DNA of 35,488 bases. Origin: an uncultured Treponema sp. (GTDB lineage: Bacteria; Spirochaetota; Spirochaetia; Treponematales; Treponemataceae). A model generated the notes under the pieces. That model made no database searches, was not told the origin of the DNA, and saw only the letters and a program-made list of their open reading frames with translations. This document shows positions 7,983-15,316 of this stretch, piece by piece. Location: the NCBI GenBank assembly GCA_937877535.1, contig CALFJF010000058.1:1-35488 (forward strand), given 5' to 3'. The translations under genes and the position numbers were made by a program. Numbering within the stretch: position 1 is the stretch's first letter; each line of letters starts with the position of its first letter.

Positions 7983-8011
7983 ATTATATCTCCAAAATCT
8001 CCATTTTGCAA
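7983..8011 (-). promoter_or_regulatory. Sigma-70 type promoter of the 133-residue gene
   Basis: On the minus strand TTGCAA (8006-8011), a 17-base spacer and TATAAT (7983-7988). This gives a leader of about 67 bases before the ATG at 7909. Confidence 0.72.
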
Positions 8012-8045
8012 ACCGTGCATGATTTTTGAGAAAAATCGGATTTGC

Positions 8046-8969
8046 CTACTCTTTTCCTGCGCTGTTTCCTGGAAGCGTTACAATTCCGCCCGCCGCCGTA
8101 AGTGGAACGTACTCTGGAACTTCCCGTCCGTCCCACCTTTTTGCGCGCTCAAGTTGGATTTCAAGTTCTTTCAATCGAATTTCAACTTGATAATTTTGCG
8201 CGACTTTTTCGTTGTAATACGCGAGTGCGTCCGCTTCTACGCGCTTTGCTTCGGCGGCTTTTTGCGCTTTTACAAGTTCAGCCTCCGCGCCCAATTCTGC
8301 GGCTTTTTTTGCCGCCTCTGCGATTGCCACTTGTTGCTGCTCGTTCGTTTCTTTGAGTTTTAATTCTTGCTCCGCTTGCCGAACTTGCTGCGTTCGATTC
8401 ATCGTTTCTTTGATTTGCTTGTCAAAATCGTCGCTCCAATCCCAATTTGAAATCGTAAGTTGCGTCAATTCAATCGGAAACTCCGACAGTTTTTCCGTCA
8501 TAATTCGGCTCACGTCTTGCGTAATTTTGTCTTGATTTTCGACGAGTTCGTAAATCGAGTATTTTCCGACCGATTCTTTCACCGAGGCAACAAGATTTCT
8601 CGTTATTGCGTTTTCGAGAATTTGGTCGTTGTACTTTTGCACTGCTTCTAAAAGCCGATTTTCGTCGTAGCGGTAAAAAACGGTTACTTGCGAGCCGACC
8701 GTTTGCATATCTTTTGTAATTGCGCCATCTTTTCCAACAGAAAACGTGGCGTTCATGCCCTTTGGAACGATTGAATACTTTCGAATCGTGCTGATAAATG
8801 GCGCGTGAAAGTGCATTCCGCTTTGAAGTACGCCTCCCGAAACTTCGCCGAGCATAACAAGAACTCCGCGCTCGTTTGGTTCAACGACCGTAACGCTTCC
8901 CGCGCCCGCAATTCCAAGAATAAAAATCGCACAAATCCAGGCGATTGTTTTTCCAAATCCTTTTTTCAT
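8046..8969 (-). CDS. SPFH/prohibitin-family membrane protein
   Basis: A 307-residue band-7/prohibitin-like protein. Seen: one N-terminal membrane segment (about residues 8-28, TIAWICAIFILGIAGAGSV), then an SPFH domain (about 28-190) with the typical opening VEPNERGVLVMLGEV and the LQSGMHFHAPF segment, then an Ala/Glu/Lys-rich coiled coil (about 190-285, EQELKLKETNEQQQVAIAEA). Family members form large ring assemblies in the inner membrane and regulate membrane proteases such as FtsH or organise membrane domains. HflC is related, but no hflK neighbour is present. The start ATG at 8969 has AAGGAG upstream. The protein ends in a short, probably disordered tail. Confidence 0.9.
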   Translation of the reverse strand: MKKGFGKTIAWICAIFILGIAGAGSVTVVEPNERGVLVMLGEVSGGVLQSGMHFHAPFISTIRKYSIVPKGMNATFSVGKDGAITKDMQTVGSQVTVFYRYDENRLLEAVQKYNDQILENAITRNLVASVKESVGKYSIYELVENQDKITQDVSRIMTEKLSEFPIELTQLTISNWDWSDDFDKQIKETMNRTQQVRQAEQELKLKETNEQQQVAIAEAAKKAAELGAEAELVKAQKAAEAKRVEADALAYYNEKVAQNYQVEIRLKELEIQLERAKRWDGREVPEYVPLTAAGGIVTLPGNSAGKE

Positions 8970-9074
8970 TTTTTTCTCCTTAAAAATGGTTTTATAATAT
9001 CAAAAAAAGTCGATTTTTTCTATTTTGACGGATTTCCAAAAAGATTGATATTGTTTTTTCCGATAAAAAAATAT

Positions 9075-9674
9075 ATGGGAAACAGTTATGAAAAACCTGA
9101 TTTTTGGTCAAAAAAGGCTTTTTCTGAAGGCTACCCCGCAAGAAGCGTTTACAAACTTGCGGAAATCGACGAAAAGTTCGGTTTTATAAAAAACGGGGAT
9201 TTTGTGCTTGATTTGGGAGCAGCTCCTGGAAGTTGGACTGTTTTCCTTTTGAAAAAACTGGGCGGAACGGGAAAAGTTGTTTCTTGCGATTTGAACGAGT
9301 TGTCAAAAAGCGTTCGTGCTGAAAATCTAACGTTCATTCAAGGCGATTTAACGGATGGGGCGGTTGTTGAAAAAATCCGCGCGCAAGGTCCGTTTTCGCT
9401 CGTTGTCTGCGATGCCGCGCCTTCCACGACAGGAAATCGCGTTGTGGACACCGCTCGCTCGTCCGCTCTCGTCAAAATGGCTGTTTGGTATGCGCAAGAA
9501 TTATTAAAGGAGGGAGGGAATTTTGCGGTTAAAATCTTTCAAAATGGAGACCAGCAAGCGATTCTAAAATCTATGAGGGAGATTTTTGAGGAAGCGAGAG
9601 GTTTTAAGCCAAAAGCATGTCGCTCCGAATCGTTTGAAACATATCTTATCGGTCTAAAGCGAAAACGCTCTTAA
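9075..9674 (+). CDS. rlmE: 23S rRNA 2'-O-methyltransferase RlmE (FtsJ/RrmJ family)
   Basis: Methylates the 2'-O of a uridine in the 23S rRNA A-loop (U2552 in E. coli) late in 50S assembly. The 199-residue protein, starting at MGNSYEKPDFW, matches the usual length of about 209. The complete K-D-K-E tetrad is visible: K27 in SVYKL, D113 in CDAAPSTTG, K153 in FAVKIF and E188 in SESFETYL. The AdoMet-binding motif VLDLGAAPGSW is at 44-54. The open frame extends further upstream, but the extension has no family similarity, so the ATG at 9075 is chosen even though there is no clear Shine-Dalgarno sequence. Transcribed away from the SPFH gene. Confidence 0.94.
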   Translation: MGNSYEKPDFWSKKAFSEGYPARSVYKLAEIDEKFGFIKNGDFVLDLGAAPGSWTVFLLKKLGGTGKVVSCDLNELSKSVRAENLTFIQGDLTDGAVVEKIRAQGPFSLVVCDAAPSTTGNRVVDTARSSALVKMAVWYAQELLKEGGNFAVKIFQNGDQQAILKSMREIFEEARGFKPKACRSESFETYLIGLKRKRS

Positions 9675-9707
9675 AAAACAAAAATGAGTGAATATTTTTC
9701 AAAAATC

Positions 9708-9716
9708 TGCTATTAT
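9708..9716 (+). promoter_or_regulatory. Extended -10 promoter of the M23 lipoprotein gene
   Basis: TGC-TATTAT at 9708-9716, with no good -35. It would give a leader of about 22 bases containing the AAGGA Shine-Dalgarno sequence. Confidence 0.45.
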
Positions 9717-9744
9717 AAAAGCGTATAAAAACAAGGATAACAAA

Positions 9745-10686
9745 ATGAAACATAAAATATATTGGAAGCCAATCACGGCGGGCTTGTATGCTGCGATTTT
9801 TGCAGTTGTCGTGAGTACATCTTCTTGTTCAAAAGAAAATGGTCAGGGCGGCGGTGGCGATATGCGACTTCTTGACAACCTTGACAGTATGGAGCAAACA
9901 GTACAGGATAACGCCGAATCTGCGTTTGAAACGGATATTAACCCTACCTCATACAATCTTTCCTATATTTCATACAGAGTTCGCAAAGGCGACATCATCG
10001 GCAGAATTGCAGAAAAATTCAACGTTTCCACCGATTCGATTTTTAGTTTGAACGGAGTTACTTCGGCGAGAAATATTCAAATTGATTCGTATTTGAAAAT
10101 CCCCACGATTTCTGGAATCCTTTACACGGCAAAGGGAAGCGAGGATATTGAGAGCGTTGCAAAAAAATTTGGCGTTGACGCGGAAAAATGCGCGGCAGTG
10201 AACAATCTGCAAGTTGCTTCGTTGCTTGAAGAGGAACAGACGATTTTTGTTCCAGACGCAAAGTTGGACGCGGAAACGGTGCAAAAAATCAATGGCGACC
10301 TTTTCAAAAAGCCGATTCACGCAAAATGGTATCGTTCGTCTTCGTTTGGCTGGCGGTCAAATCCATTTACGGGGTCGCGCAGTTACCACAATGGAATTGA
10401 TATGGCGTGTCCTCGCGGAACTTCGATTTATTCGGCAATGGCGGGAAAAGTAACTTCTACGGGATTTAGCCCTGTTTATGGGAATTATGTCATAGTATCA
10501 CATCATTCTGGCTATAAAACGCTTTACGGTCACATGGATTCGATTCTTTGTATAAAAAATCAGTTTGTGGATTCTGGTACGGTGCTTGGGCGCGTTGGTT
10601 CAACGGGAATGAGTACGGGACCGCATTTGCATTTTACCGTTTACAAAAACAACGTGGCGGTAAATCCTGCCGTTTTGTGGCGATAA
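9745..10686 (+). CDS. LysM / M23 peptidase-family lipoprotein
   Basis: A 313-residue predicted peptidoglycan endopeptidase. Seen: a lipoprotein signal ending in a spirochaete-like lipobox STSSC, a Gly-rich linker, two LysM motifs (YRVRKGDIIGRIAEKFNV; a weaker second one from about residue 122), and a C-terminal M23 domain with H215/D219 in HNGIDMA and H294/H296 in HLHF, so the metal-site residues are intact. The start is the ATG at 9745, preceded by AAGGA; the open frame extends upstream to 9688 without a sensible start. It is a paralogue of the protein at 1889-3208: the last 70 residues align closely, including STGPHLHFTVYKN in both, but this one is lipid-anchored rather than held by a membrane helix. 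Confidence 0.9.
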   Translation: MKHKIYWKPITAGLYAAIFAVVVSTSSCSKENGQGGGGDMRLLDNLDSMEQTVQDNAESAFETDINPTSYNLSYISYRVRKGDIIGRIAEKFNVSTDSIFSLNGVTSARNIQIDSYLKIPTISGILYTAKGSEDIESVAKKFGVDAEKCAAVNNLQVASLLEEEQTIFVPDAKLDAETVQKINGDLFKKPIHAKWYRSSSFGWRSNPFTGSRSYHNGIDMACPRGTSIYSAMAGKVTSTGFSPVYGNYVIVSHHSGYKTLYGHMDSILCIKNQFVDSGTVLGRVGSTGMSTGPHLHFTVYKNNVAVNPAVLWR

Positions 10687-10694
10687 AAATCAAG

Positions 10695-10727
10695 GCGAGC
10701 ACACGATGAACGTGCTCGCTTTTTTTT
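10695..10727 (+). terminator. Intrinsic terminator after the M23 lipoprotein gene
   Basis: GCGAGCAC (10695-10702) pairs perfectly with GTGCTCGC (10712-10719) across a nine-base loop, followed by eight T. It lies directly after the stop codon. Confidence 0.9.
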
Positions 10728-10737
10728 GTCATTTTTA

Positions 10738-10746
10738 TGGTATAAT
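10738..10746 (+). promoter_or_regulatory. Extended -10 promoter of the GH35 gene
   Basis: TGG-TATAAT, a consensus extended -10, lies just after the preceding terminator. Six bases separate it from the ATG at 10753, so transcription should start on or next to the A of the ATG. No -35 is evident. Confidence 0.72.
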
Positions 10747-10752
10747 ACCCAC

Positions 10753-12543
10753 ATGAATTTTGAAATAAAGGATAAATTTTATCTCGATGGAAAACCGTTT
10801 CAGATTCTCTCTGGAGCGATTCATTATTTTCGCGTACATCCAGAATATTGGCTTGACAGGTTAGAAAAATTAAAAAATATGGGATTAAACGCGGTTGAAA
10901 CGTATATTCCTTGGAATTTTCACGAAGAAGAAAAAGGAAAATTCGATTGGGACGGTTGGCGAAACGTTGAAAAATTCCTTGACCTTGCACATAGTCTGGG
11001 ACTTTACGCAATTGTTCGTCCGTCGCCGTTTATTTGCGCGGAATGGGAGTGGGGCGGTCTTCCTGCTTGGCTTCTTTTTGAGGAAGGGATGCGCGTCCGC
11101 TCCTCGTATCAGCCGTTTCTTGACCAGGTGCGCGATTATTATGACGAGTTGATTCCGCGACTTGCTTTGCATCAAATTGACAAAGGCGGAAACATAATTC
11201 TCGTGCAACTTGAAAACGAGTACGGCTATTTTGGAAACGACAAAACATATCTGCGCTTTCTTTCGGATTTGTTGCGCTCTCGTGGAATTACCGTGCCGTT
11301 TGTTACTGCCGACGGACCGTGGGGCGAGGCGTTCCGCGCGGGAAGCGTTGAAGGCGCGCTTTCTACGGGAAATTTTGGCTCAGATATGGAAAAGCAATTT
11401 TCTATTATGAAATCAAAACTCCCGCCCGATTCTCCCCTTATGTGCATGGAATTTTGGGTTGGCTGGTTCGATTCTTGGGGAAACAAAAAAAAGGCTCGCT
11501 CGTCTTTGAAGCAAAACCTTGTTGACTTTGAGTATGCTGTAAAAAATGGACACAATCTCAATTTGTATATGTTTCATGGTGGCACGAACTTTGGATTTAT
11601 GAACGGTTCAAATTGGTATGGAAAACTTGTCAACACAACGACTTCCTACGATTACGATGCGCCTTTAAGCGAAGACGGCAGAATTACAAAAAAATACGAG
11701 GCGTTTCGTTCCGTCATTCAAAAATACAAAAAAATCGAAACTGTGCCGCTTTCTTCATCCATAAAACGATTTTCTTACGGAGAAGTGCATTATTCGGATT
11801 GCGCCGATTTGTTTGAAAATCTCGATTTTCTTTGTCAAAACGCAAAAAAATCGCCGTTTCCGATTTCAATGGAGCAAGCGCAGCAAAATACGGGATACAT
11901 TTTGTATCGAACGAAACTTTTGGAGGACGAAAAAGTCGAAAAAATCGCGCTTCCAAAATGCGCCGACCGAGTTCACGTTTTTTCTGACGGAAAAAAAGTG
12001 GTAACGGCGTTTGACCGTGAAATTGGTTGTTTTGTGCGCGGTTTTTATCAAAAAGAAGGGCGCGAGTGGAAATTTGACAGCGAGTTTGGCGCAAAAATCG
12101 ATTTTTTGGTTGAAAATATGGGGCGCGTGAACTTTGGACAAAAAATGACTGAGCAGCGAAAAGGCATTTTTGGCGACGTTTTTGTAAACGGACACGCACA
12201 TTCTGGGTGGGACATTTTTCCGCTTCCGCTCAAAAAGGCAGATATTTTTAATATAAGTTCGCACGGAACGTGGAATCGTGAAAATCCGTCTGAAAATCCA
12301 GCGTTTTTTAGATTTTTTCTTTTTGTGAATGAAGCGTGCGACACGTTTCTTGATTTTTCGGATTGGGGAAAGGGCGTTGCGTTTGTAAACGGATTTAACA
12401 TTGGCAGATTTTTTGACGCAGGACCTCAAAAAAGATTGTACATTCCCGCTCCGCTTTTTCATTTGGGAAAAAACGAAATCATTTTGTTTGAAACGGAAGG
12501 AAAGCGTGGAAAATCGATTTCCTTTTTTGACGAAGCAGAATAA
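10753..12543 (+). CDS. Beta-galactosidase, glycoside hydrolase family 35
   Basis: Predicted to remove terminal beta-galactose residues from oligosaccharides. 596 residues, starting MNFEIKDKFYLDGKPFQ. Seen: the GH35 N-terminal TIM barrel with SGAIHYFRVHPEYW and GLNAVETYIPWNFHE, the proposed acid/base glutamate E156 in QLENEYG, the nucleophile E233 in CMEFWVGWFD, and FHGGTNFGFMNG near 274. The C-terminal third is beta-rich, with GKGVAFVNGFNIGRF typical of the jelly-roll domains of this family. There is no signal peptide, so the enzyme is probably cytoplasmic and acts on imported sugars. It stands alone between two terminators, with no transporter or regulator next to it. No Shine-Dalgarno sequence precedes the start. 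Confidence 0.93.
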   Translation: MNFEIKDKFYLDGKPFQILSGAIHYFRVHPEYWLDRLEKLKNMGLNAVETYIPWNFHEEEKGKFDWDGWRNVEKFLDLAHSLGLYAIVRPSPFICAEWEWGGLPAWLLFEEGMRVRSSYQPFLDQVRDYYDELIPRLALHQIDKGGNIILVQLENEYGYFGNDKTYLRFLSDLLRSRGITVPFVTADGPWGEAFRAGSVEGALSTGNFGSDMEKQFSIMKSKLPPDSPLMCMEFWVGWFDSWGNKKKARSSLKQNLVDFEYAVKNGHNLNLYMFHGGTNFGFMNGSNWYGKLVNTTTSYDYDAPLSEDGRITKKYEAFRSVIQKYKKIETVPLSSSIKRFSYGEVHYSDCADLFENLDFLCQNAKKSPFPISMEQAQQNTGYILYRTKLLEDEKVEKIALPKCADRVHVFSDGKKVVTAFDREIGCFVRGFYQKEGREWKFDSEFGAKIDFLVENMGRVNFGQKMTEQRKGIFGDVFVNGHAHSGWDIFPLPLKKADIFNISSHGTWNRENPSENPAFFRFFLFVNEACDTFLDFSDWGKGVAFVNGFNIGRFFDAGPQKRLYIPAPLFHLGKNEIILFETEGKRGKSISFFDEAE

Positions 12544-12565
12544 AAAAATGAGTTTGCACTTTTTT

Positions 12566-12590
12566 GGTGGTTTCGACAGGTTCAACCACC
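12566..12590. repeat. REP-like palindromic element
   Basis: GGTGGTT (12566-12572) and AACCACC (12584-12590) flank TCGACAGGTTC. The pattern with a TTCGACAGG core resembles short palindromic repeats scattered between genes in many bacterial genomes. There is only one copy in this window, so its repeat status is inferred. Confidence 0.45.
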
Positions 12591-12597
12591 GAAAAAG

Positions 12598-12628
12598 AAA
12601 AACCGTCCGATTTTTCGGGCGGTTTTTT
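12598..12628. terminator. Bidirectional intrinsic terminator between convergent genes
   Basis: AAAACCGTCCGA (12599-12610) pairs with TCGGGCGGTTTT (12615-12626) across TTTT, with one wobble pair. T runs follow on both strands. It serves the GH35 gene on the plus strand and the small membrane protein on the minus strand. Confidence 0.85.
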
Positions 12629-12642
12629 CAAATCGTGCAAAA

Positions 12643-12867
12643 TTACACCAAAACTGTCGTGTCCTTTTTTACTAGAACCGTTATAAGGTCGATTAACCAA
12701 AAAATCCCAAACAGATTTCCCGTAAAAATCTGGATAATTCCCACGAGAATCGAAATGATGTTTCCGCTCGTGAGTCTCCGAAGAATCCCGTAAATGTCGT
12801 AAATCACAACGAGTATGACTTTTACAATCCAATCAAGACTTTTTAATGAACTTGAAATTCCTGCCAT
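12643..12867 (-). CDS. Small two-helix membrane protein, unknown function
   Basis: A 74-residue protein starting MAGISSSLKSLDW at the ATG at 12867, which has GAGGAG about seven bases upstream; the longer open frame to 12924 lacks such a site. Two hydrophobic segments (about residues 12-30, WIVKVILVVIYDIYGIL, and 36-62, ISILVGIIQIFTGNLFGIFW) are joined by a short basic loop (RRLTSG), and the tail ends VKKDTTVLV. The layout recalls small Pmp3/TM2-like membrane proteins, but I cannot assign it. A good Shine-Dalgarno sequence and a terminator just after the stop support a real gene. Confidence 0.72.
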   Translation of the reverse strand: MAGISSSLKSLDWIVKVILVVIYDIYGILRRLTSGNIISILVGIIQIFTGNLFGIFWLIDLITVLVKKDTTVLV

Positions 12868-12950
12868 TTTTTTGCTCCTCAAAAAATATGCAAAATTATA
12901 GCAAAAAAGAGCGCACAAAAACAACTATGTTACGTTTTGTTTTTTTTGAG

Positions 12951-12956
12951 TATAAT
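12951..12956 (+). promoter_or_regulatory. Candidate -10 box of ruvA
   Basis: TATAAT at 12951-12956 upstream of ruvA; no convincing -35. The transcript would begin near 12963. Confidence 0.5.
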
Positions 12957-13013
12957 GGACTTTGAGAGGAAAATTTGGTTAAAAACCGAGCGTTTTTGCC
13001 AGTTTTATTTTTT

Positions 13014-13625
13014 ATGTTTAACAGTTTGCACGGAAAAATTACGGGGAAATTCCCCCAAAAACTTTTTATTGAAACAAATGGAATCGAGTGGGACGTTTTC
13101 GTTCCCGATACTTCGCTGGATTCTTTGCCGAATGTGGGGGAAAATGCGCGCGTTTTTGTGTGGTTACAGCACACGGATTCGAGCATGACGCTCTTTGGGT
13201 TTGCCTCAGAAGCAGACCGCGCGCTTTTTTTTGACCTTACAAAAGTTGATGGCGTGGGACCCAAAAGCGCGGTAAAAATTATGAGTTCAGTGTCACGAAG
13301 CCGCCTTGTTTCCGCGCTCGATTCTGAAGATTTGGCTTCGCTTGAAAAAATCCCGGGGCTTGGAAAAAAGACAGCGCAAAAAATGCTCCTCGCGCTCAAA
13401 GGAAAATTGTCGCTTGCCGAAAATTCGAGTTCTCAAAAGAAAAAAAGTGCGTTTCCTGCCGTGCTTGACGCGCTTTTGGGCATGGGATACGACAAAAAAA
13501 CTTCGGAAACTGCGCTTGAAAAAATTGTGGCGGATTTTTCGACGGACGATTCTTTTGAGAAAAAAAGCGAAAAAGAAAAAGAAGACGCGGTATTCCGACG
13601 CGCAATTGTGGAAATGGCACAGTAG
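13014..13625 (+). CDS. ruvA: Holliday junction DNA helicase subunit RuvA
   Basis: Binds Holliday junctions as a tetramer and loads the RuvB motors for branch migration. The 203-residue protein matches the family (E. coli 203). Seen: the N-terminal OB fold starting MFNSLHGKITGK, two helix-hairpin-helix motifs (VDGVGPKSAVKIM and IPGLGKKTAQKML), a Lys/Ser-rich linker, and a C-terminal UBA-like domain III (ALLGMGYDKKTSETAL). The ATG at 13014 is chosen on family grounds although no Shine-Dalgarno sequence precedes it. A TTG at 12975 has GAGAGGA upstream but would add an unlikely hydrophobic extension. ruvA and ruvB are on opposite strands here, separated by queA and a DUF456 gene. Confidence 0.94.
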   Translation: MFNSLHGKITGKFPQKLFIETNGIEWDVFVPDTSLDSLPNVGENARVFVWLQHTDSSMTLFGFASEADRALFFDLTKVDGVGPKSAVKIMSSVSRSRLVSALDSEDLASLEKIPGLGKKTAQKMLLALKGKLSLAENSSSQKKKSAFPAVLDALLGMGYDKKTSETALEKIVADFSTDDSFEKKSEKEKEDAVFRRAIVEMAQ

Positions 13626-13657
13626 AAAATCTGAAAAAATCTTGTTTTCGACTCGAT

Positions 13658-14212
13658 TTACTCTGTAATCAATTCCGTTTTTTCTGCATTTTCGATTTTG
13701 CTTTGTTCGGTTTTTCCTCTAAATGGCACGAGCGCGATTATCAAAATCCAAAGAAAAATCAAAACGGTCATCAGTTTCATTCCCGTTCCGAGTAAAAATC
13801 CTAAAAACGCGCCTTTTGCCGACGTGAACGCTCGTCTAAAATCAGAAGGAGAAGCAAAAAGTTCAAAAATGAGTGCGCCAAGAAATGGTCCAAGCAAAAC
13901 GCCGGGAATGCTTCCCAAAAAAAATCCCACGATAAGCCCCACCGTCGCTCCGATTGAACCTGCTTTTGTGCCACCGCGTTTTTTTGTCATCACGGACGGA
14001 AAAATGTTGTCTGCGACCGTAACAAAAATCATCACAAGCGCACTCAAAACAAGAACGAGCGGGTGAATGTGGGAAAGTGGCGAAAAATAAGACACAAGAA
14101 GCCCGCCCCAAGCGATTGGAGGACCTGGAAGCGCGGGCATGACCGAGCCGATTATGCCAGCGATAATCAAAATAAAAGCCAAAATGATGAGTGCGATTCC
14201 TAAAAAATCCAT
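13658..14212 (-). CDS. DUF456 family membrane protein
   Basis: A 184-residue integral membrane protein. Seen: the DUF456-like opening with GIIGSVMPALPGPPIAWGG, then Gly-rich paired helices (GSIGATVGLIVGFFLGSIPG, GPFLGALIFELF) and a last helix near 140-165. It starts at the ATG at 14212 with GGAGG upstream, 15 bases after queA, and is probably the last gene of a ruvB-queA-DUF456 operon. The C-terminal 20 residues are charged and presumably cytoplasmic. The function of the family is unknown. Confidence 0.85.
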   Translation of the reverse strand: MDFLGIALIILAFILIIAGIIGSVMPALPGPPIAWGGLLVSYFSPLSHIHPLVLVLSALVMIFVTVADNIFPSVMTKKRGGTKAGSIGATVGLIVGFFLGSIPGVLLGPFLGALIFELFASPSDFRRAFTSAKGAFLGFLLGTGMKLMTVLIFLWILIIALVPFRGKTEQSKIENAEKTELITE

Positions 14213-14227
14213 TTTTTCCTCCGTTTT

Positions 14228-15283
14228 TTACAAAATCAGCATTGCGTCGCCATAACTAAAAAAACGATATTTTTCATGTACTGCCGTCTGGTATGCGTTC
14301 AAAATATGTTCTCGCCCAGCAAATGCACTAACAAGCATTATGAGCGTACTTTCGGGCGTGTGAAAATTGGTGAACAATTTGTCAACAATTTTGAATTTAT
14401 ATCCAGGATACATAAAAATACTCGTTTCTCCGACTCCCGCTTGCACTTTGTAAATGCCACTGTTTTTGTCAAAAAATGCTGCGCTTTCAAGCGTGCGAAC
14501 GCTCGTTGTTCCAACCGCAAGAATTGGTCGTCCCGCGTTTTTTGCGTTCTCGATTTTTTTTGCACACGCTTCGTTTATGCTGTAGATTTCGCGGTGCATT
14601 TTATGCTCTTCGATTTTTTCTGCGCGAACGGGCAAAAACGTTCCAAGCCCCACGTGGAGCGTAACGTAAGCACATTCGATTCCGCGAGCAGAAAGGCGAG
14701 AAAGCATTTCTTTTGTAAAATGAAGCCCCGCCGTGGGACACGCGCTACTTCCAACTTCTCGCGCGTAAACGGTTTGGTATCGCTCGTCGTCGTTTTTTTC
14801 GTCTGCCCGTTTTATGTATGGCGGAAGCGGAACGTGTCCATTTTTTTTGAACCAATTTTCTTTGAGCGGATTTTGAAATCGAATCGAGCGGAATTCCGTT
14901 CCCGCGTCTTCGTTTAGTTCTTCAATTTCTCCGACCGAACCGTCTGAAAACGTGTACCGATTTCCCGCTCTGACTTTTTTTGCGCCGCGAACCATAACGT
15001 GCCAGCGCGTTAAATCGCTCGAAAGATTCGTCAAAAACATAAATTCTTGGATTTTTCCCGTATCGATTTTTGTTCCAAAACAACGGCTTTTTCTGACTTT
15101 GCTGTCGTTAAAAATCATCAGCGTTTCAGGCGCAATAAAATCGGGAAGGTCATTCATCGTTTTGTGTAGTATTTCGCCCGTTTCTTTTTTGAGAATCATC
15201 AATCGGTCTTCCCCGCGCTTTTCCGACGGTTTTTGCGCGATGAGTTCTTCTGGAAGGTCAAAATAAAAATCCTTTGTAAGCAT
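14228..15283 (-). CDS. queA: S-adenosylmethionine:tRNA ribosyltransferase-isomerase QueA
   Basis: Transfers and isomerises the ribosyl part of AdoMet onto preQ1 at the wobble position of tRNA, forming epoxyqueuosine. The 351 residues match the family (E. coli 356). Recognisable segments are FDLPEELIAQKP at the N-terminus, LMIFNDSKV (about 55-63), GSSACPTAGLHFT, YVTLHVGLGTFLPV and, near the C-terminus, PGYKFKIVDKLFTNFHTPES. The start is the ATG at 15283 with AGGAG upstream; the frame extends seven codons further without support. It follows ruvB by 33 bases and precedes the DUF456 gene by 15, so the three are probably co-transcribed. Confidence 0.96.
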   Translation of the reverse strand: MLTKDFYFDLPEELIAQKPSEKRGEDRLMILKKETGEILHKTMNDLPDFIAPETLMIFNDSKVRKSRCFGTKIDTGKIQEFMFLTNLSSDLTRWHVMVRGAKKVRAGNRYTFSDGSVGEIEELNEDAGTEFRSIRFQNPLKENWFKKNGHVPLPPYIKRADEKNDDERYQTVYAREVGSSACPTAGLHFTKEMLSRLSARGIECAYVTLHVGLGTFLPVRAEKIEEHKMHREIYSINEACAKKIENAKNAGRPILAVGTTSVRTLESAAFFDKNSGIYKVQAGVGETSIFMYPGYKFKIVDKLFTNFHTPESTLIMLVSAFAGREHILNAYQTAVHEKYRFFSYGDAMLIL

Positions 15284-15316
15284 AGTTCTCCTAAAAACGT
15301 TCAAAACCTTTGAAGG

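Noticed and set aside
8805..9074. Upstream 90-codon extension of the rlmE frame
   Set aside because: It runs antisense through the SPFH gene start, lacks family similarity, and the family N-terminus fits the ATG at 9075.
9055..9074. TCCGATAA just before rlmE as a sigma-28 -10
   Set aside because: No TAAA lies 15-16 bases upstream.
12975..13013. TTG start of ruvA at 12975 with GAGAGGA upstream
   Set aside because: It would add a hydrophobic stretch before the conserved MFNSLHGKI start; kept only as an alternative.
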